51,828 nt of DNA, from the NCBI GenBank assembly GCA_903893625.1, contig CAITND010000049.1, positions 1 to 51,828 of the forward strand, given 5' to 3'. Source of the DNA: an uncultured Oscillatoriales cyanobacterium (lineage in GTDB: Bacteria; Cyanobacteriota; Cyanobacteriia; Cyanobacteriales; Microcoleaceae). How positions within the stretch are numbered: position 1 is the stretch's first letter; every line of letters starts with the position of its first letter. The position numbers and the translations under genes were made by a program. Below, piece after piece: positions 1 through 8,888 of this stretch. The notes below the pieces were generated by a model. It worked only from the letters and a program-made list of their open reading frames with translations. It searched no databases and was not told the DNA's origin.

Positions 1-187
1 AAATAATTTATTGAAGAAATGATTAAGAAAAGAACAGTTCAATTTTTAGAAAGTTAAAATTTTCAATTATATAAACTAATCAACAGTAACACGAAAAGAC
101 TCATCTGTTTGAAAAGCCTCCTAAAGTCATGTTTTTACCCAACCTTTTCACAAAATAACTTAGAACTGTAAAAAGGAGCATAATTGT
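1..187 (+). promoter_or_regulatory. Duplicated upstream region of the first ELW-repeat gene
   Basis: This stretch matches 2109-2295 at a constant offset of 2108 bases, with strong identity in the first 50 and last 60 bases and divergence in the middle. It ends in a clear ribosome binding site (AAAAAGGAGCAT) ahead of the ATG at 188. The conserved blocks probably hold the shared promoter and leader; no -10/-35 could be assigned with confidence. The similarity begins at base 1, so the duplicated unit may extend left of the window. Confidence 0.5.
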
Positions 188-1867
188 ATGTTAAACAATC
201 AAGATTCAACCATTATTTCTCCTTGGAAAGCCGAACTGGTTAAAGATATTTTTCCTGGAGAGTTTGACCTTTCTGCATCTAACTTAAAAAATTTCAACAA
301 CACCCTCTATTTTCAACCCTATCAAACTAAATCTTATTTTCCTTCAGTCAAGGAACAGTTGTGGAAAAGTGATGGTACGGAAGCAGGTACAAATTTAGTT
401 AAAGATCAAGGTTCATCTTATTACCGTTCTTCAGCCTTGAAAGTAGATAATAACACCCTATATTTTCAAGTCATCAATCTAGATCCTAGCACAATGACCT
501 CAAGCTTGCAGTTGTGGAAAACCGATGGTACAGATACAGGAGTTCAGTTAGTTAAAGACTTGGGAAGTTCTTTGAATATCAATACTTTTATCCCTACTGA
601 GAATAACCTTTATTTTACTACAGCAGGCTCCTCCTATGATGAGCAGTTATGGAAAACAGATGGAACAGAAGCGGGAACAATTTTATTGAAAGATGTCGAT
701 AATGATATATTTCATGTAAGAAAAATCAACAACAGTTTGTATTTAGATGTTAGTCAATACGATGCCTCGACCTCTAACTCTACGGCTCAGTTGTGGAAAA
801 CTGATAGTACAGGTACAGGAGTTGAGTTGATTAGAGACTTTGGTGATTTAACATTTGGTAATACTTATGAAGATAACACAGTAATTGTCAATGATACCTT
901 GTACTTTGAAGTAGTTCGTAACGATAGCTATTGTAGTGATATCATATATATGGAAGTGGGTCGTCAGTATTGTTATCCACAGTCTACCGAACTATCTCAA
1001 CTCTGGCAAAGTGATGGAACTAATACAGGAACAACTGTCATTAAAGATTTTGGCAGCATCAGAGATATTAATAAATTTTGGGGAGAAGTCAACAATACTT
1101 TTTACTTTTTAGTATCCCCACCTAACCCAGAAAATTATGCTGCAACCACCTATGAATTATGGAAAAGTGATGGTACAGATGCCGGGACAACCTTAGTTCA
1201 AGACTTAGGAAATTATTCTCCAAAATACTTAACAACAGTAAACAATACCTTGTATTTTTCCGTTAATAAATATGACTCTCTTACCAAGACAGACAACAAT
1301 CAGTTATGGAAAATAGATGGAACTAATGGCAATATTAGTTTAATCAAAGATGTGGGAGATTTATCAATTAAGGACTGGGAAACTATTGACAACAACCTGT
1401 ATTTTCAAATATCAAAATATGACTACAATACCTATACATCAACGGCTGAATTATGGAAGACTGACGGTACAGATATCGGAACAACATTAGTCAAAGATTT
1501 TCCTAACTCCAGTTTCATGAGTGATGACGAATTAGGAGTTATCAATAACACCCTTTATTTTCAATCAACTGATCCCAATTATGGCACAGAATTATGGATG
1601 AGTGATGGCACGGAAACAGGTACAATGATGGTAGCAGATATTAACCCAGGAAAAGGAAGTTCTAATCCTTCCATTCCCGTTGATGTGAATAATACACTTT
1701 ATTTACTCGCTGATGATGGCATACATGGGAATGAATTATGGAAATTAACCTCGACCCAATTAGGAAATGATGTTAGGAGTTTGGCGATGAGTAATCTAAA
1801 GTTAATGTCTGACTTCAGCCACACTTACCAATTGCCAACTTTTTCTAATCCTAGCAATGGTTTCTAA
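188..1867 (+). CDS. ELWxxDGTxxGT-repeat protein, copy 1
   Basis: A 559-residue protein made almost entirely of about ten repeats of roughly 45-60 residues, each centred on a motif like QLWKSDGTEAGT followed by a strand of the type NNTLYF. This family (ELWxxDGT repeats, often annotated hyalin-like) is predicted to form a beta-propeller or beta-solenoid. No enzyme motif and no classical N-terminal signal peptide are visible; the N-terminus starts MLNNQDSTIISPW. A strong AAGGAG ribosome binding site supports the start. It is a close paralogue of the gene at 2296-3954, sharing start context and 3' flank, so the pair arose by tandem duplication. In copy 2 a fasciclin gene follows directly; here only a fasciclin stub follows. 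Extracellular or cell-surface function is a guess; the family assignment is firm. Confidence 0.85.
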   Translation: MLNNQDSTIISPWKAELVKDIFPGEFDLSASNLKNFNNTLYFQPYQTKSYFPSVKEQLWKSDGTEAGTNLVKDQGSSYYRSSALKVDNNTLYFQVINLDPSTMTSSLQLWKTDGTDTGVQLVKDLGSSLNINTFIPTENNLYFTTAGSSYDEQLWKTDGTEAGTILLKDVDNDIFHVRKINNSLYLDVSQYDASTSNSTAQLWKTDSTGTGVELIRDFGDLTFGNTYEDNTVIVNDTLYFEVVRNDSYCSDIIYMEVGRQYCYPQSTELSQLWQSDGTNTGTTVIKDFGSIRDINKFWGEVNNTFYFLVSPPNPENYAATTYELWKSDGTDAGTTLVQDLGNYSPKYLTTVNNTLYFSVNKYDSLTKTDNNQLWKIDGTNGNISLIKDVGDLSIKDWETIDNNLYFQISKYDYNTYTSTAELWKTDGTDIGTTLVKDFPNSSFMSDDELGVINNTLYFQSTDPNYGTELWMSDGTETGTMMVADINPGKGSSNPSIPVDVNNTLYLLADDGIHGNELWKLTSTQLGNDVRSLAMSNLKLMSDFSHTYQLPTFSNPSNGF

Positions 1868-1933
1868 TTCTGTTCAAAATTCGTTTACTATTTTTAAAGG
1901 AACTCTTGTTTTTAATTAGGTTAAATTTGTTCA

Positions 1934-2005
1934 ATGGCAGATATTGTTGATATTGCTGTAAGTGCTGGTTCCTTCAGCAATCCCCTATATCTCGTTAGAA
2001 ACTGA
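1934..2005 (+). pseudogene. Truncated fasciclin gene (5' stub)
   Basis: Reading from ATG 1934 gives [14 protein letters not shown], identical to the first 14 residues of the intact fasciclin gene at 4021. The match then stops abruptly, and the frame runs through unrelated sequence to a TGA at 2003-2005. The preceding 65 bases are also nearly identical to those before 4021, so this is the 5' end of a duplicated fasciclin gene whose remainder was deleted or replaced. The break coincides with the left flank of the hairpin repeat at 1978-2055. A functional 23-residue peptide is unlikely. Confidence 0.75.
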
Positions 2006-2055
2006 GGGTGTAGGAAATGTAATGGGATAAACATTAAGCGACTTCTCCTACACCC
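1978..2055. repeat. Dispersed hairpin element, copy 1
   Basis: About 78 bases that recur at 5745-5821. The core is a perfect 10-bp inverted repeat, GGGTGTAGGA at 2006-2015 and TCCTACACCC at 2046-2055, with a 30-base loop containing GGGATAAACATTAA in both copies. Similarity also covers the 25-30 bases left of the stem. It sits at the point where the fasciclin copy is broken off. It could be a non-autonomous mobile element end or a transcription-terminating repeat. Confidence 0.6.
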
Positions 2056-2108
2056 AAAAACGGATTTAATTCAGATATTAACAATAGTTTATAAATAAAT
2101 ATATATCT

Positions 2109-2295
2109 AAATAATTTATTGAAGAAATGATTAAGAAAAGAACAGTACAATTTTTAGAAAGTTATACTTGTTGAGTATATATACTTAACAAATAATATAA
2201 ACAGGTTCATCTGCTTGGAAAACCTCCTAGGAAGTTATATTTTTACCCAACCTTTTCACAAAATAACTTAGAACTGTAAAAAGGAGCATAATTGT
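2109..2295 (+). promoter_or_regulatory. Duplicated upstream region of the second ELW-repeat gene
   Basis: Counterpart of 1-187: the first 50 and last 60 bases are nearly identical, including the AAAAAGGAGCAT ribosome binding site before ATG 2296. The middle differs, for example TATATATACTT here against an unrelated AT-rich stretch in copy 1. Conservation of both ends suggests common expression signals. No promoter boxes assigned. Confidence 0.45.
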
Positions 2296-3954
2296 ATGTC
2301 AACGGTTCAAGATTCAACCATTATTTCTCCTTGGAAAGCCGAACTCGTTAAAGATATTTTTCCCGGACAGTCTGACCTTTCCGCAGATCAGTTGACAAAT
2401 TTTAACAATACCCTCTATTTCCAAGCTGATCAAACTGAATCTGATTATTATTCTTCTTATTATTCAGTCAAGGAACAGTTGTGGAAAAGTGATGGTACGG
2501 AAGCAGGTACAAATTTAGTTAAAGATCAAGGTTCATCTTCTTACTTTTCTTCAGCCTTGAAAGTAGACAACAACACCCTATATTTTCGAGTCATCAATCC
2601 AGATCCTAGCACAATGACCTCAAGCTTGCAGTTGTGGAAAACTGATGGCACAGATACAGGAGTTCAGTTAGTTAAAGACTTGGGAAGTTCTTTGAATATC
2701 AATACTTTTATCCCTACTGAGAATAACCTTTATTTTGCTACAGCAGGCTCCTCCTATGATGAGCAGTTATGGAAAACAGATGGAACAGAAGCGGGAACAA
2801 CCTTAGTTAAAAATTTCGGCCATACTATATATCATGTCAGAGAAATTAACAACGTTTTTTATTTAGATGTTAATAACGACAATGACTTTTTCTATATAGA
2901 TCTTACTGCCATTAACCTTCCCTCTGCGTTTCAGTTGTGGAAAACCGATGGTACAGAAGCAGGAATAACCTTGGTTAAAGACTTTGGTGATTCAATATTT
3001 TGTGATACTTCTGAAGATAACACAGCCATTATCAATAATACCTTATACTTTGAACTGAATAGTCAATATTCGCCAGAGGTTCCCGAAAATTATCAACTCT
3101 GGCAAAGTGATGGAACTAATACAGGAACAACTATCGTTAAAGATTTTGGCAGCATCAGAGATATTAATAAATTTTGGGGAGAAGTCAACAATACTTTTTA
3201 CTTTTCAGCATCCGTCTCCCACCCAGAAAATAACAATAAAACAACCTATGAATTATGGAAAAGTGATGGCACAAATGCCGGGACAACCTTAATTAAAAAC
3301 TTAGGAAATTATTCTTCAGAATACTTAACAACAGTAAACAATACCTTGTATTTTTCCCTGAATAACTATGACTCTCTTACCAAGACAGACAACAATCAGT
3401 TATGGAAACTAGATGGAACTAATGGCAACCTTAGTTTAATTAAAGACATAGGAAACTTATCAATTGAGCAATGGCAAACCATTGACAATACCTTATATTT
3501 TCAACTCTCAAATACACAAACAGCCCAGTTGTGGAAAACTGATGGTACAGAAATCGGGACAACACTAATTAAAGATTTTCCTAACTCCAGTTTCGTTGGT
3601 ACTATCTATGATGACCAATTCAAATCCGTTAATAACACCCTTTATTTTCCCTTAACTGATCCCAATTATGGTACAGAATTATGGATGAGTGATGGTACAG
3701 AAACAGGTACAATGATGGTAGCAGATATTAATCCCGGAAAAGGAAGTTCTAATCCTTCCATTCCTGTTGATGTCAATGGTACACTTTATCTACTCGCTGA
3801 TGATGGCATACATGGCAATGAATTATGGAAATTAACCTCAACCCAACTAGGAAGTGATGTTAAGAGTTTAGCTATGAGTAATCTAAAGTTAATGTCAGAA
3901 TTTATCAGCACTTACCAATTGCCAACTTTTTCTAATCCTAGCAATGGGTTATAA
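2296..3954 (+). CDS. ELWxxDGTxxGT-repeat protein, copy 2
   Basis: A 552-residue paralogue of the protein at 188-1867, with the same ten-repeat layout (motifs such as EQLWKSDGTEAGT, YQLWQSDGTNTGT, TELWMSDGTETGT) and nearly the same last 120 residues. Divergence is concentrated in the inter-repeat loops of repeats 3-6, while flanking repeats are almost unchanged; that mosaic could reflect gene conversion as well as drift. No signal peptide or catalytic motif is apparent. The intact fasciclin gene starts 66 bases downstream in the same direction and is probably cotranscribed, so this pair looks like the complete version of the duplicated unit. Role is likely structural or adhesive, by analogy with repeat-propeller proteins only. 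Confidence 0.85.
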   Translation: MSTVQDSTIISPWKAELVKDIFPGQSDLSADQLTNFNNTLYFQADQTESDYYSSYYSVKEQLWKSDGTEAGTNLVKDQGSSSYFSSALKVDNNTLYFRVINPDPSTMTSSLQLWKTDGTDTGVQLVKDLGSSLNINTFIPTENNLYFATAGSSYDEQLWKTDGTEAGTTLVKNFGHTIYHVREINNVFYLDVNNDNDFFYIDLTAINLPSAFQLWKTDGTEAGITLVKDFGDSIFCDTSEDNTAIINNTLYFELNSQYSPEVPENYQLWQSDGTNTGTTIVKDFGSIRDINKFWGEVNNTFYFSASVSHPENNNKTTYELWKSDGTNAGTTLIKNLGNYSSEYLTTVNNTLYFSLNNYDSLTKTDNNQLWKLDGTNGNLSLIKDIGNLSIEQWQTIDNTLYFQLSNTQTAQLWKTDGTEIGTTLIKDFPNSSFVGTIYDDQFKSVNNTLYFPLTDPNYGTELWMSDGTETGTMMVADINPGKGSSNPSIPVDVNGTLYLLADDGIHGNELWKLTSTQLGSDVKSLAMSNLKLMSEFISTYQLPTFSNPSNGL

Positions 3955-4020
3955 TCCTGTTCAAAATTCGTTTACTATTTTTAAAGGAACTCTTGTTTTT
4001 AATTAGGTTAAATTCTTTCA

Positions 4021-4422
4021 ATGGCAGATATTGTTGATATTGCTGTAAGCGCGGGTTCATTTACAACCTTGGTGGCTGCTGTTCAAGCCGCAGGTTTAGT
4101 AGAGGCTTTGAAAAGTCCTGGCCCATTTACCGTTTTTGCGCCTAATGATGATGCGTTTGCTAAACTTCCCCCTGGAACCGTACAAACCTTAGTTCAAAAT
4201 CCACCCCAGTTAGCCCGAATTTTAAAATTTCACGTCGTTTCGGGTAAACTCACAAAAGCCGATTTAGAAAAATTAGGTTCTGTAACATCTTTAGAAGGTT
4301 CACCCATTCCCATTAACTGTTCCGATGGTTTTGAAGTGAAAAATGCAACGGTACTCGCACCGGATATTGAAGCGGATAATGGCATAATTCATGTTATTGA
4401 TACCGTAATTTTAATTGGTTAA
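4021..4422 (+). CDS. Fasciclin (FAS1) domain protein
   Basis: A 133-residue single-domain FAS1 protein. The two family motifs are clear: the H1 region ([15 protein letters not shown], around residues 37-51) and the H2 region ([15 protein letters not shown] at the C-terminus), with the YH-like motif as FHVVSG. Length fits a stand-alone bacterial FAS1 domain. There is no signal peptide, unlike many FAS1 adhesins, so location is uncertain; many cyanobacterial homologues are likewise leaderless. It follows the ELW-repeat gene by 66 bases. A duplicated, truncated copy lies at 1934-2005. Confidence 0.93.
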   Translation: MADIVDIAVSAGSFTTLVAAVQAAGLVEALKSPGPFTVFAPNDDAFAKLPPGTVQTLVQNPPQLARILKFHVVSGKLTKADLEKLGSVTSLEGSPIPINCSDGFEVKNATVLAPDIEADNGIIHVIDTVILIG

Positions 4423-4442
4423 TTGATTGGGAAAAATAACCC

Positions 4443-4465
4443 GTAGGGGCGAGGTTTCCTCGCCC
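4443..4465. terminator. GC-rich hairpin after the fasciclin gene
   Basis: An 8-bp perfect stem, GGGCGAGG (4447-4454) and CCTCGCCC (4458-4465), with a 3-base loop, 20 bases after the fasciclin stop. It resembles the palindrome at 34678-34705 (GTAGGGGCGAGG half-site). There is no T-tract, so it may be a repeat that also acts as a transcript end rather than a classical terminator. Confidence 0.45.
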
Positions 4466-4536
4466 AAAACATGGGTATTAAATTAATCCAAAAATTTCTA
4501 TCAAGATTACTAATTATTAATCAAGGAGAACAAAAT

Positions 4537-5715
4537 TTGAGTCAATTTAAAAAACGGACGGCTATTGAATTATTTGCAGGAATTGGAGGTTTTCGTTTAG
4601 GGTTAGAAGCTAGTCAAATTCAAACGATTTGGGCTAATGATATTAATCAATTATGTTGTCAAGTTTATCAGAGTAATTTTGGTAAAAATTCAATGGTTTT
4701 AGGGGATATTCAAACCCTCAATATATCGGATATTCCTGATCATGATTTATTAACCGCAGGATTTCCCTGTCAACCTTTTAGTGCAGCAGGTAAAAAATTA
4801 GGAATTCGAGATCAATTTCGCGGAACCCTATTTGAAAGAATTGTAGAAATTATAGATACTAAAAAACCCCAGTATTTTTTATTGGAGAATGTTAAACGTA
4901 TTTTAACAATGGAACAGGGACACCATTTTAAAGTAATTTTAAATGCTTTGGCTTCTCTCAATTATTTAATTGAATGGCGAATTATTAGCCCGATTAATTT
5001 TGGAATTCCTCAAAATCGTGAGCGGATTTTTATTTTTGGAACTCGTTGTAAATCTGATTTCAACCCTATCAATTTAGAAGATAATTTAATATTTTTAAAT
5101 CAAAGTGAGACTGAATACTTAAATTTTGATTTAGAGAATATCGAGAAATATTTATCTCCCATTTTAGATTTAAAGATTAAAAATTATCCTTGGGGAATTG
5201 CTTATCAAAATAAAATGTATAGTCAATCCCTTCCCACTTTTCCTGATATCTATCCCCTTATCCGATTAAAAGATATTCTTCAATCTGAATCAGAAGTTGA
5301 GCCTCAATTTGATTTTACCACAGATACTTTAGAACGAATTAAACATAGTAAAGCAGTCAACCGCTATTGTAACGGTGTAGAAATTTTATATAACCAGGAT
5401 GGAGGTGCAAGGTTAGGATATACTATTTTTGGTGTTAATGGAGTTGCTTCCACTTTGACCGCATCCACTTCCAGACATTATGAACGCTATCAAATTGGCA
5501 ATAAATTTAGACGATTAACTCCCCTAGAATATGCACGTTTAATGGGTTTTCCTGACCATTGGTGTCGAGTCGCTAAAATTTACGATCAATATGCTTTATT
5601 TGGAAATGCTGTTGTTCCAGTTTGTATTAAGTGGATTTGTCAAAGAATTGGGCAAAAAAATATAACAATTCAGTCTAAAAAATATAAACAATTAACTTTA
5701 TTTACTTATTCTTAG
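4537..5715 (+). CDS. dcm: DNA (cytosine-5) methyltransferase, solitary
   Basis: Transfers a methyl group from SAM to C5 of cytosine in a specific DNA sequence. The conserved C5-MTase blocks appear in order: motif I FAGIGGFRLGLE, motif IV GFPCQPFSAAGKK with the catalytic PCQ cysteine, motif VI LENV, motif VIII QNRERIFIFGTR, a variable target-recognition stretch, then motif IX-X RRLTPLEYARLMGFP and LFGNAVVP. An ATG exists at 4471, but it abuts a repeat and has no ribosome binding site. TTG 4537 has AAGGAG eight bases upstream and gives the usual short N-terminus before motif I, so I prefer it (392 residues; 414 from the ATG). No cognate endonuclease gene is adjacent, so it is an orphan methylase or a relic of an R-M system; the recognition site cannot be read from sequence. 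Confidence 0.9.
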   Translation: MSQFKKRTAIELFAGIGGFRLGLEASQIQTIWANDINQLCCQVYQSNFGKNSMVLGDIQTLNISDIPDHDLLTAGFPCQPFSAAGKKLGIRDQFRGTLFERIVEIIDTKKPQYFLLENVKRILTMEQGHHFKVILNALASLNYLIEWRIISPINFGIPQNRERIFIFGTRCKSDFNPINLEDNLIFLNQSETEYLNFDLENIEKYLSPILDLKIKNYPWGIAYQNKMYSQSLPTFPDIYPLIRLKDILQSESEVEPQFDFTTDTLERIKHSKAVNRYCNGVEILYNQDGGARLGYTIFGVNGVASTLTASTSRHYERYQIGNKFRRLTPLEYARLMGFPDHWCRVAKIYDQYALFGNAVVPVCIKWICQRIGQKNITIQSKKYKQLTLFTYS

Positions 5716-5744
5716 TGTCTTAGTGTCTTTGTGGTTCCTTTAAC

Positions 5745-5821
5745 AATCCCCCCTAACTCATTATAAACCGAGGGTGTAGAAAATTTAATGGGATAAACAT
5801 TAAACAACTAATCCTACACCC
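5745..5821. repeat. Dispersed hairpin element, copy 2
   Basis: Second copy of the element at 1978-2055. The arms are GGGTGTAGAA (5772-5781) and TCCTACACCC (5812-5821), a 10-bp inverted repeat with one mismatch, and the loop contains GGGATAAACATTAA. It fills the gap between the convergent methyltransferase and cupA genes, ending 10 bases from the cupA stop, so it may act as a bidirectional terminator. Confidence 0.6.
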
Positions 5822-5831
5822 TACAGCCTAA

Positions 5832-7124
5832 TTAACGATAATCAGAGCTTTGAATATCTCTTAATCGTGCTTCAGGACGTTTAAAACGATCTAATTGAGC
5901 TTCAAAAAATTGACGATTTGCGATCAAATGTTTAGGATTTTGATCATCTAAAGGATATAGTAAAGCCGTGCGTAACGCTTGAATTACCGCAGAAGTGACA
6001 CAATACATTGACCGTTGAAAACTATTCGCCAACTGAATCAACATATCATCCTCACCTCGACAATGTTTTTGATAATATTCTACTAAATAAGATGGCAAGA
6101 AATGTAACATATCTTGCATTAATAATGTTGGGGGAATTCCGGCTGTCCCAACGGGGAAAATATCAGCATAAAGAATGCCATAATGGAAGTCTTTTTGATC
6201 GTCAGGAACTTGTTTCGCTTGAGCATTATAGGATTTTGTTCCTCGGAAGGGAGATGTCCGATAAAATACCGCTTCAACGTAGGGTAATGCCGCCTCATAT
6301 AACCACATAAACCCTTTAGATTTGGGGATAATTTCATAGCATTTCCCATCAATATAAACATGATGATAAATTGGGCGACCAGCGATCGCAAAAATCCCAT
6401 TAACCAGAAAATTCATCGCTTCAGGAACACTGGTAATTTTGCCTTCATCATAGAGATCGCTCATTTCAAAAAACACCGGAGCCATCACTTCCCAAAAGAG
6501 TCCTAAATTGCTATAATAGGACATCATTCTCACCTGTTCTATGAATAAATCAGGGAACAGTTTATACAATCCCATCATCATCGGATTTTTATTAAAATAA
6601 GCTTTAATAGCTCGATCTGCATTGACTTTATATTCATCCGTATCTAAATAGGGATCAAATAATCCTCCCATATCTCGATGCCAAAACATTGCCTGCATAC
6701 AAGCTTCGGCAAATTCCATATTAACTCGATCATGCCATAAATGATGCAATAATTTCGGCATTTTTCGGGTTTCACCCTTTTCTATAAAGGCTAATAATTC
6801 CGGGTGTGCTGTTGCTTCTCCTCGCCATATTCTTAAGTCAGCATCATCTCCAGCATAATGATTATGGAGGTCTAAATATTCTTTAGGAATGAAGTATTTT
6901 AAAAAGGGTAAGGGATTTAAAAATACTTGTTCTGCAATATAAAGTAAATCCCGCCAATAGAAATCCATTGGTACTGCATAGGCTTTATAAATCCCGATAA
7001 TTTGCATTAGGTTTTCTGGGGTATCGGGTAACATTGAACCCCCGGCTTCTAAGCGGTGAATAATCTCGTAAAATTCATGGGTTGAGGGAGGTAATTTTGT
7101 TTGGGGTAAGGTTGCTGTTGTCAT
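5832..7124 (-). CDS. cupA: CO2 hydration protein CupA/ChpY of NDH-1MS
   Basis: A 430-residue protein matching the cyanobacterial CO2-hydration subunit (CupA/ChpY), which sits on the NdhD3/NdhF3 arm of the inducible NDH-1 complex and converts CO2 to bicarbonate using photosynthetic electron flow. Family-typical segments include YAVPMDFYWRDLLYIAEQVF near residue 50, histidine-rich parts such as LHHLWHDRVNMEFAE, and a C-terminal LLYPLDDQNPKHLIANRQFF. Position at the end of the minus-strand ndhF3-CA-ndhD3-cupA set is the best evidence for CupA rather than the constitutive CupB. No cupS follows; the next feature is a hairpin repeat. Expression is expected to be induced by low inorganic carbon. Confidence 0.95.
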   Translation of the reverse strand: MTTATLPQTKLPPSTHEFYEIIHRLEAGGSMLPDTPENLMQIIGIYKAYAVPMDFYWRDLLYIAEQVFLNPLPFLKYFIPKEYLDLHNHYAGDDADLRIWRGEATAHPELLAFIEKGETRKMPKLLHHLWHDRVNMEFAEACMQAMFWHRDMGGLFDPYLDTDEYKVNADRAIKAYFNKNPMMMGLYKLFPDLFIEQVRMMSYYSNLGLFWEVMAPVFFEMSDLYDEGKITSVPEAMNFLVNGIFAIAGRPIYHHVYIDGKCYEIIPKSKGFMWLYEAALPYVEAVFYRTSPFRGTKSYNAQAKQVPDDQKDFHYGILYADIFPVGTAGIPPTLLMQDMLHFLPSYLVEYYQKHCRGEDDMLIQLANSFQRSMYCVTSAVIQALRTALLYPLDDQNPKHLIANRQFFEAQLDRFKRPEARLRDIQSSDYR

Positions 7125-7168
7125 AATTTTTTCCTTGTTTAAATTGTTGTTAAAAATCGGGATAGATA

Positions 7169-7223
7169 GGGCGGGTTTAGTTAGGTTAATGGTGGGTTCA
7201 GAAAGATTGATTTGAACCCGCCC
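7169..7223. repeat. Inverted repeat in the ndhD3-cupA gap
   Basis: GGGCGGGTT (7169-7177) pairs with AACCCGCCC (7215-7223), leaving 37 bases between the arms, inside the 107-base gap between ndhD3 and cupA. It could form an intercistronic mRNA hairpin affecting relative expression, or be a member of the palindromic repeats seen elsewhere here (CCGCCCCTAC half-site). Confidence 0.4.
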
Positions 7224-7231
7224 CTACGGGT

Positions 7232-8725
7232 TTATTGTTTAATAGCAATTTGGGTAGGAACAGCGTTATTTAAGGCAATAACCATCGATTGTGCAGTGGG
7301 TTCCATCCATCGAAATAACCAAGTGGGTTGTATACCGAGAACAAAAATTAACGCGGCTAAAATTAAGGCAGGAGCTTGTTCAGATAAGCTAACTTTTGGA
7401 TAATAAGCCAAGCTATTATCGAGCTTACCAAAACAGGTGCGGTTGAGAAGAATGACGAAATAAACAGCCGTTAAACCGGAGGCAATAATACACAATAAAC
7501 TGTGAATAGGGAAAACAGAAAATGTCCCTTGGAAAACGGGAAACTCAGCGACAAATCCAACTAAACCGGGGATACCTGCGCTTGCCATTCCTGCCATAAT
7601 TAATAGGGAACTGGTGAGGGGTAAACCGCGAACGGGGTTCATTAAACCATTGAGAATATTTAAGTCACGGGTTCCAACTTTTTCTTCTACAACACCGACT
7701 AATTGGAATAGAATGGCAAGGATTAAACCGTGAGCAATCATTTGAGCAATTGCCCCAATTAAACTCAGTTCATTGGCGGCGGCTGCTGCAACTAAAATAT
7801 AACCTACATGACCAATAGAACTATAGGCTACCATGCGTTTAATATCCTGTTGAGCAATAGCGGTTAAGGCTCCATATAACACACTAATTACCCCAATTGT
7901 TGCCAGTCCAGGACTAACAATATGCCAAGCTTCAGGAAACAGTTGTAAGCCAAATCGAATTAAACCATAGGCTCCTAATTTAGCCAGAATTCCTCCTAAT
8001 AAAATCGTCACGGGGGGAGAGGATTCAACGTAGGCATCAGGCAACCAAGTATGCAGGGGAACTAAAGGAATTTTGATGCCAAAACCTAAGAGTAAAACGG
8101 TGAGTAAAATTAATTGAGTGGTTAACCCGAAGTTCTGGGTTTGAATTGCAGAATAATCAAAACTACCAGCATCACTCAGCAATGCTATCCCTAAAAATCC
8201 GGCTAAAATCATAATTCCTGAAACGGCAGTATAAATCAGAAATTTCATCCCCGCATAGGCACGTTTTTCACTGCCCCAAATGCTAATTAACAGGTAAACA
8301 GGAATCAGTTCTAGTTCATAAAATAGCACAAATAGCAGTAAATTTTCGGATAAGAAGGCTCCAGCTATGCCTGCATTGACTAACAGAATCATCGAGTAAT
8401 AAAGACGAGGGCGGTCAATATTTCCATGACTGCTGGCGATGACAATTAAGGTTAATAAACCACTTAATCCGATTAAGGGAAAGGACAAGCCATCTATGCC
8501 TAAACTGTAGGATAATCCTAATTGGGGAATCCAATTCAGATATTCTTGCAGTTGAAAATTAGGATTGGTTAAATCAAAATCAAAGGCAAGTTTTACAGTC
8601 CAAACTAAAATGATACTGGTGATGACTAAGGCAATGGAACGAACTTGCTGGGTTGAAAATTGTTTAGGCAATAGTCCTATTAACAAGACTCCCAAAACCG
8701 GAATAATAATTAAAGCACTCAACAT
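7232..8725 (-). CDS. ndhD3: NADH dehydrogenase-like subunit NdhD3
   Basis: A 497-residue polytopic membrane protein (about 14 predicted transmembrane helices) of the MrpD/NuoM antiporter-like family. Hallmarks include LLLFVLFYELELIPVYLL with the conserved helix-5 glutamate, IKIPLVPLHTWLPDAYVESS, and the KRMVAYSSIGHVGYIL segment. It is called NdhD3 rather than D1/D2/D4 because it lies between ndhF3 and cupA. In NDH-1MS it forms part of the proton-pumping arm that carries CupA and powers CO2 hydration. The start is ATG 8725. Upstream in the operon are the Tat-like peptide and the carbonic anhydrase. Confidence 0.95.
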   Translation of the reverse strand: MLSALIIIPVLGVLLIGLLPKQFSTQQVRSIALVITSIILVWTVKLAFDFDLTNPNFQLQEYLNWIPQLGLSYSLGIDGLSFPLIGLSGLLTLIVIASSHGNIDRPRLYYSMILLVNAGIAGAFLSENLLLFVLFYELELIPVYLLISIWGSEKRAYAGMKFLIYTAVSGIMILAGFLGIALLSDAGSFDYSAIQTQNFGLTTQLILLTVLLLGFGIKIPLVPLHTWLPDAYVESSPPVTILLGGILAKLGAYGLIRFGLQLFPEAWHIVSPGLATIGVISVLYGALTAIAQQDIKRMVAYSSIGHVGYILVAAAAANELSLIGAIAQMIAHGLILAILFQLVGVVEEKVGTRDLNILNGLMNPVRGLPLTSSLLIMAGMASAGIPGLVGFVAEFPVFQGTFSVFPIHSLLCIIASGLTAVYFVILLNRTCFGKLDNSLAYYPKVSLSEQAPALILAALIFVLGIQPTWLFRWMEPTAQSMVIALNNAVPTQIAIKQ

Positions 8726-8888
8726 AAGCTTAGGGTATTAAAATTAGGGTAAATTTCAGGGATATTCAAGTGAAATAAAAGCTTTATTTTAAAGCCATTA
8801 TCTCAACTATATTAATCATATCTTGCCTTTTTAAAATAGGTAAAAGACTGAGTTTTAAAGTTTGGATAATGGCAATAAAAATGATTTA

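Noticed and set aside
188-3954. RHS/toxin repeat proteins
   Set aside because: The repeats are ELWxxDGTxxGT, not YD repeats, and no toxin C-terminus follows.
5832-7124. CupB of the constitutive NDH-1 complex
   Set aside because: The linked ndhF3/ndhD3 genes indicate the inducible CupA type.
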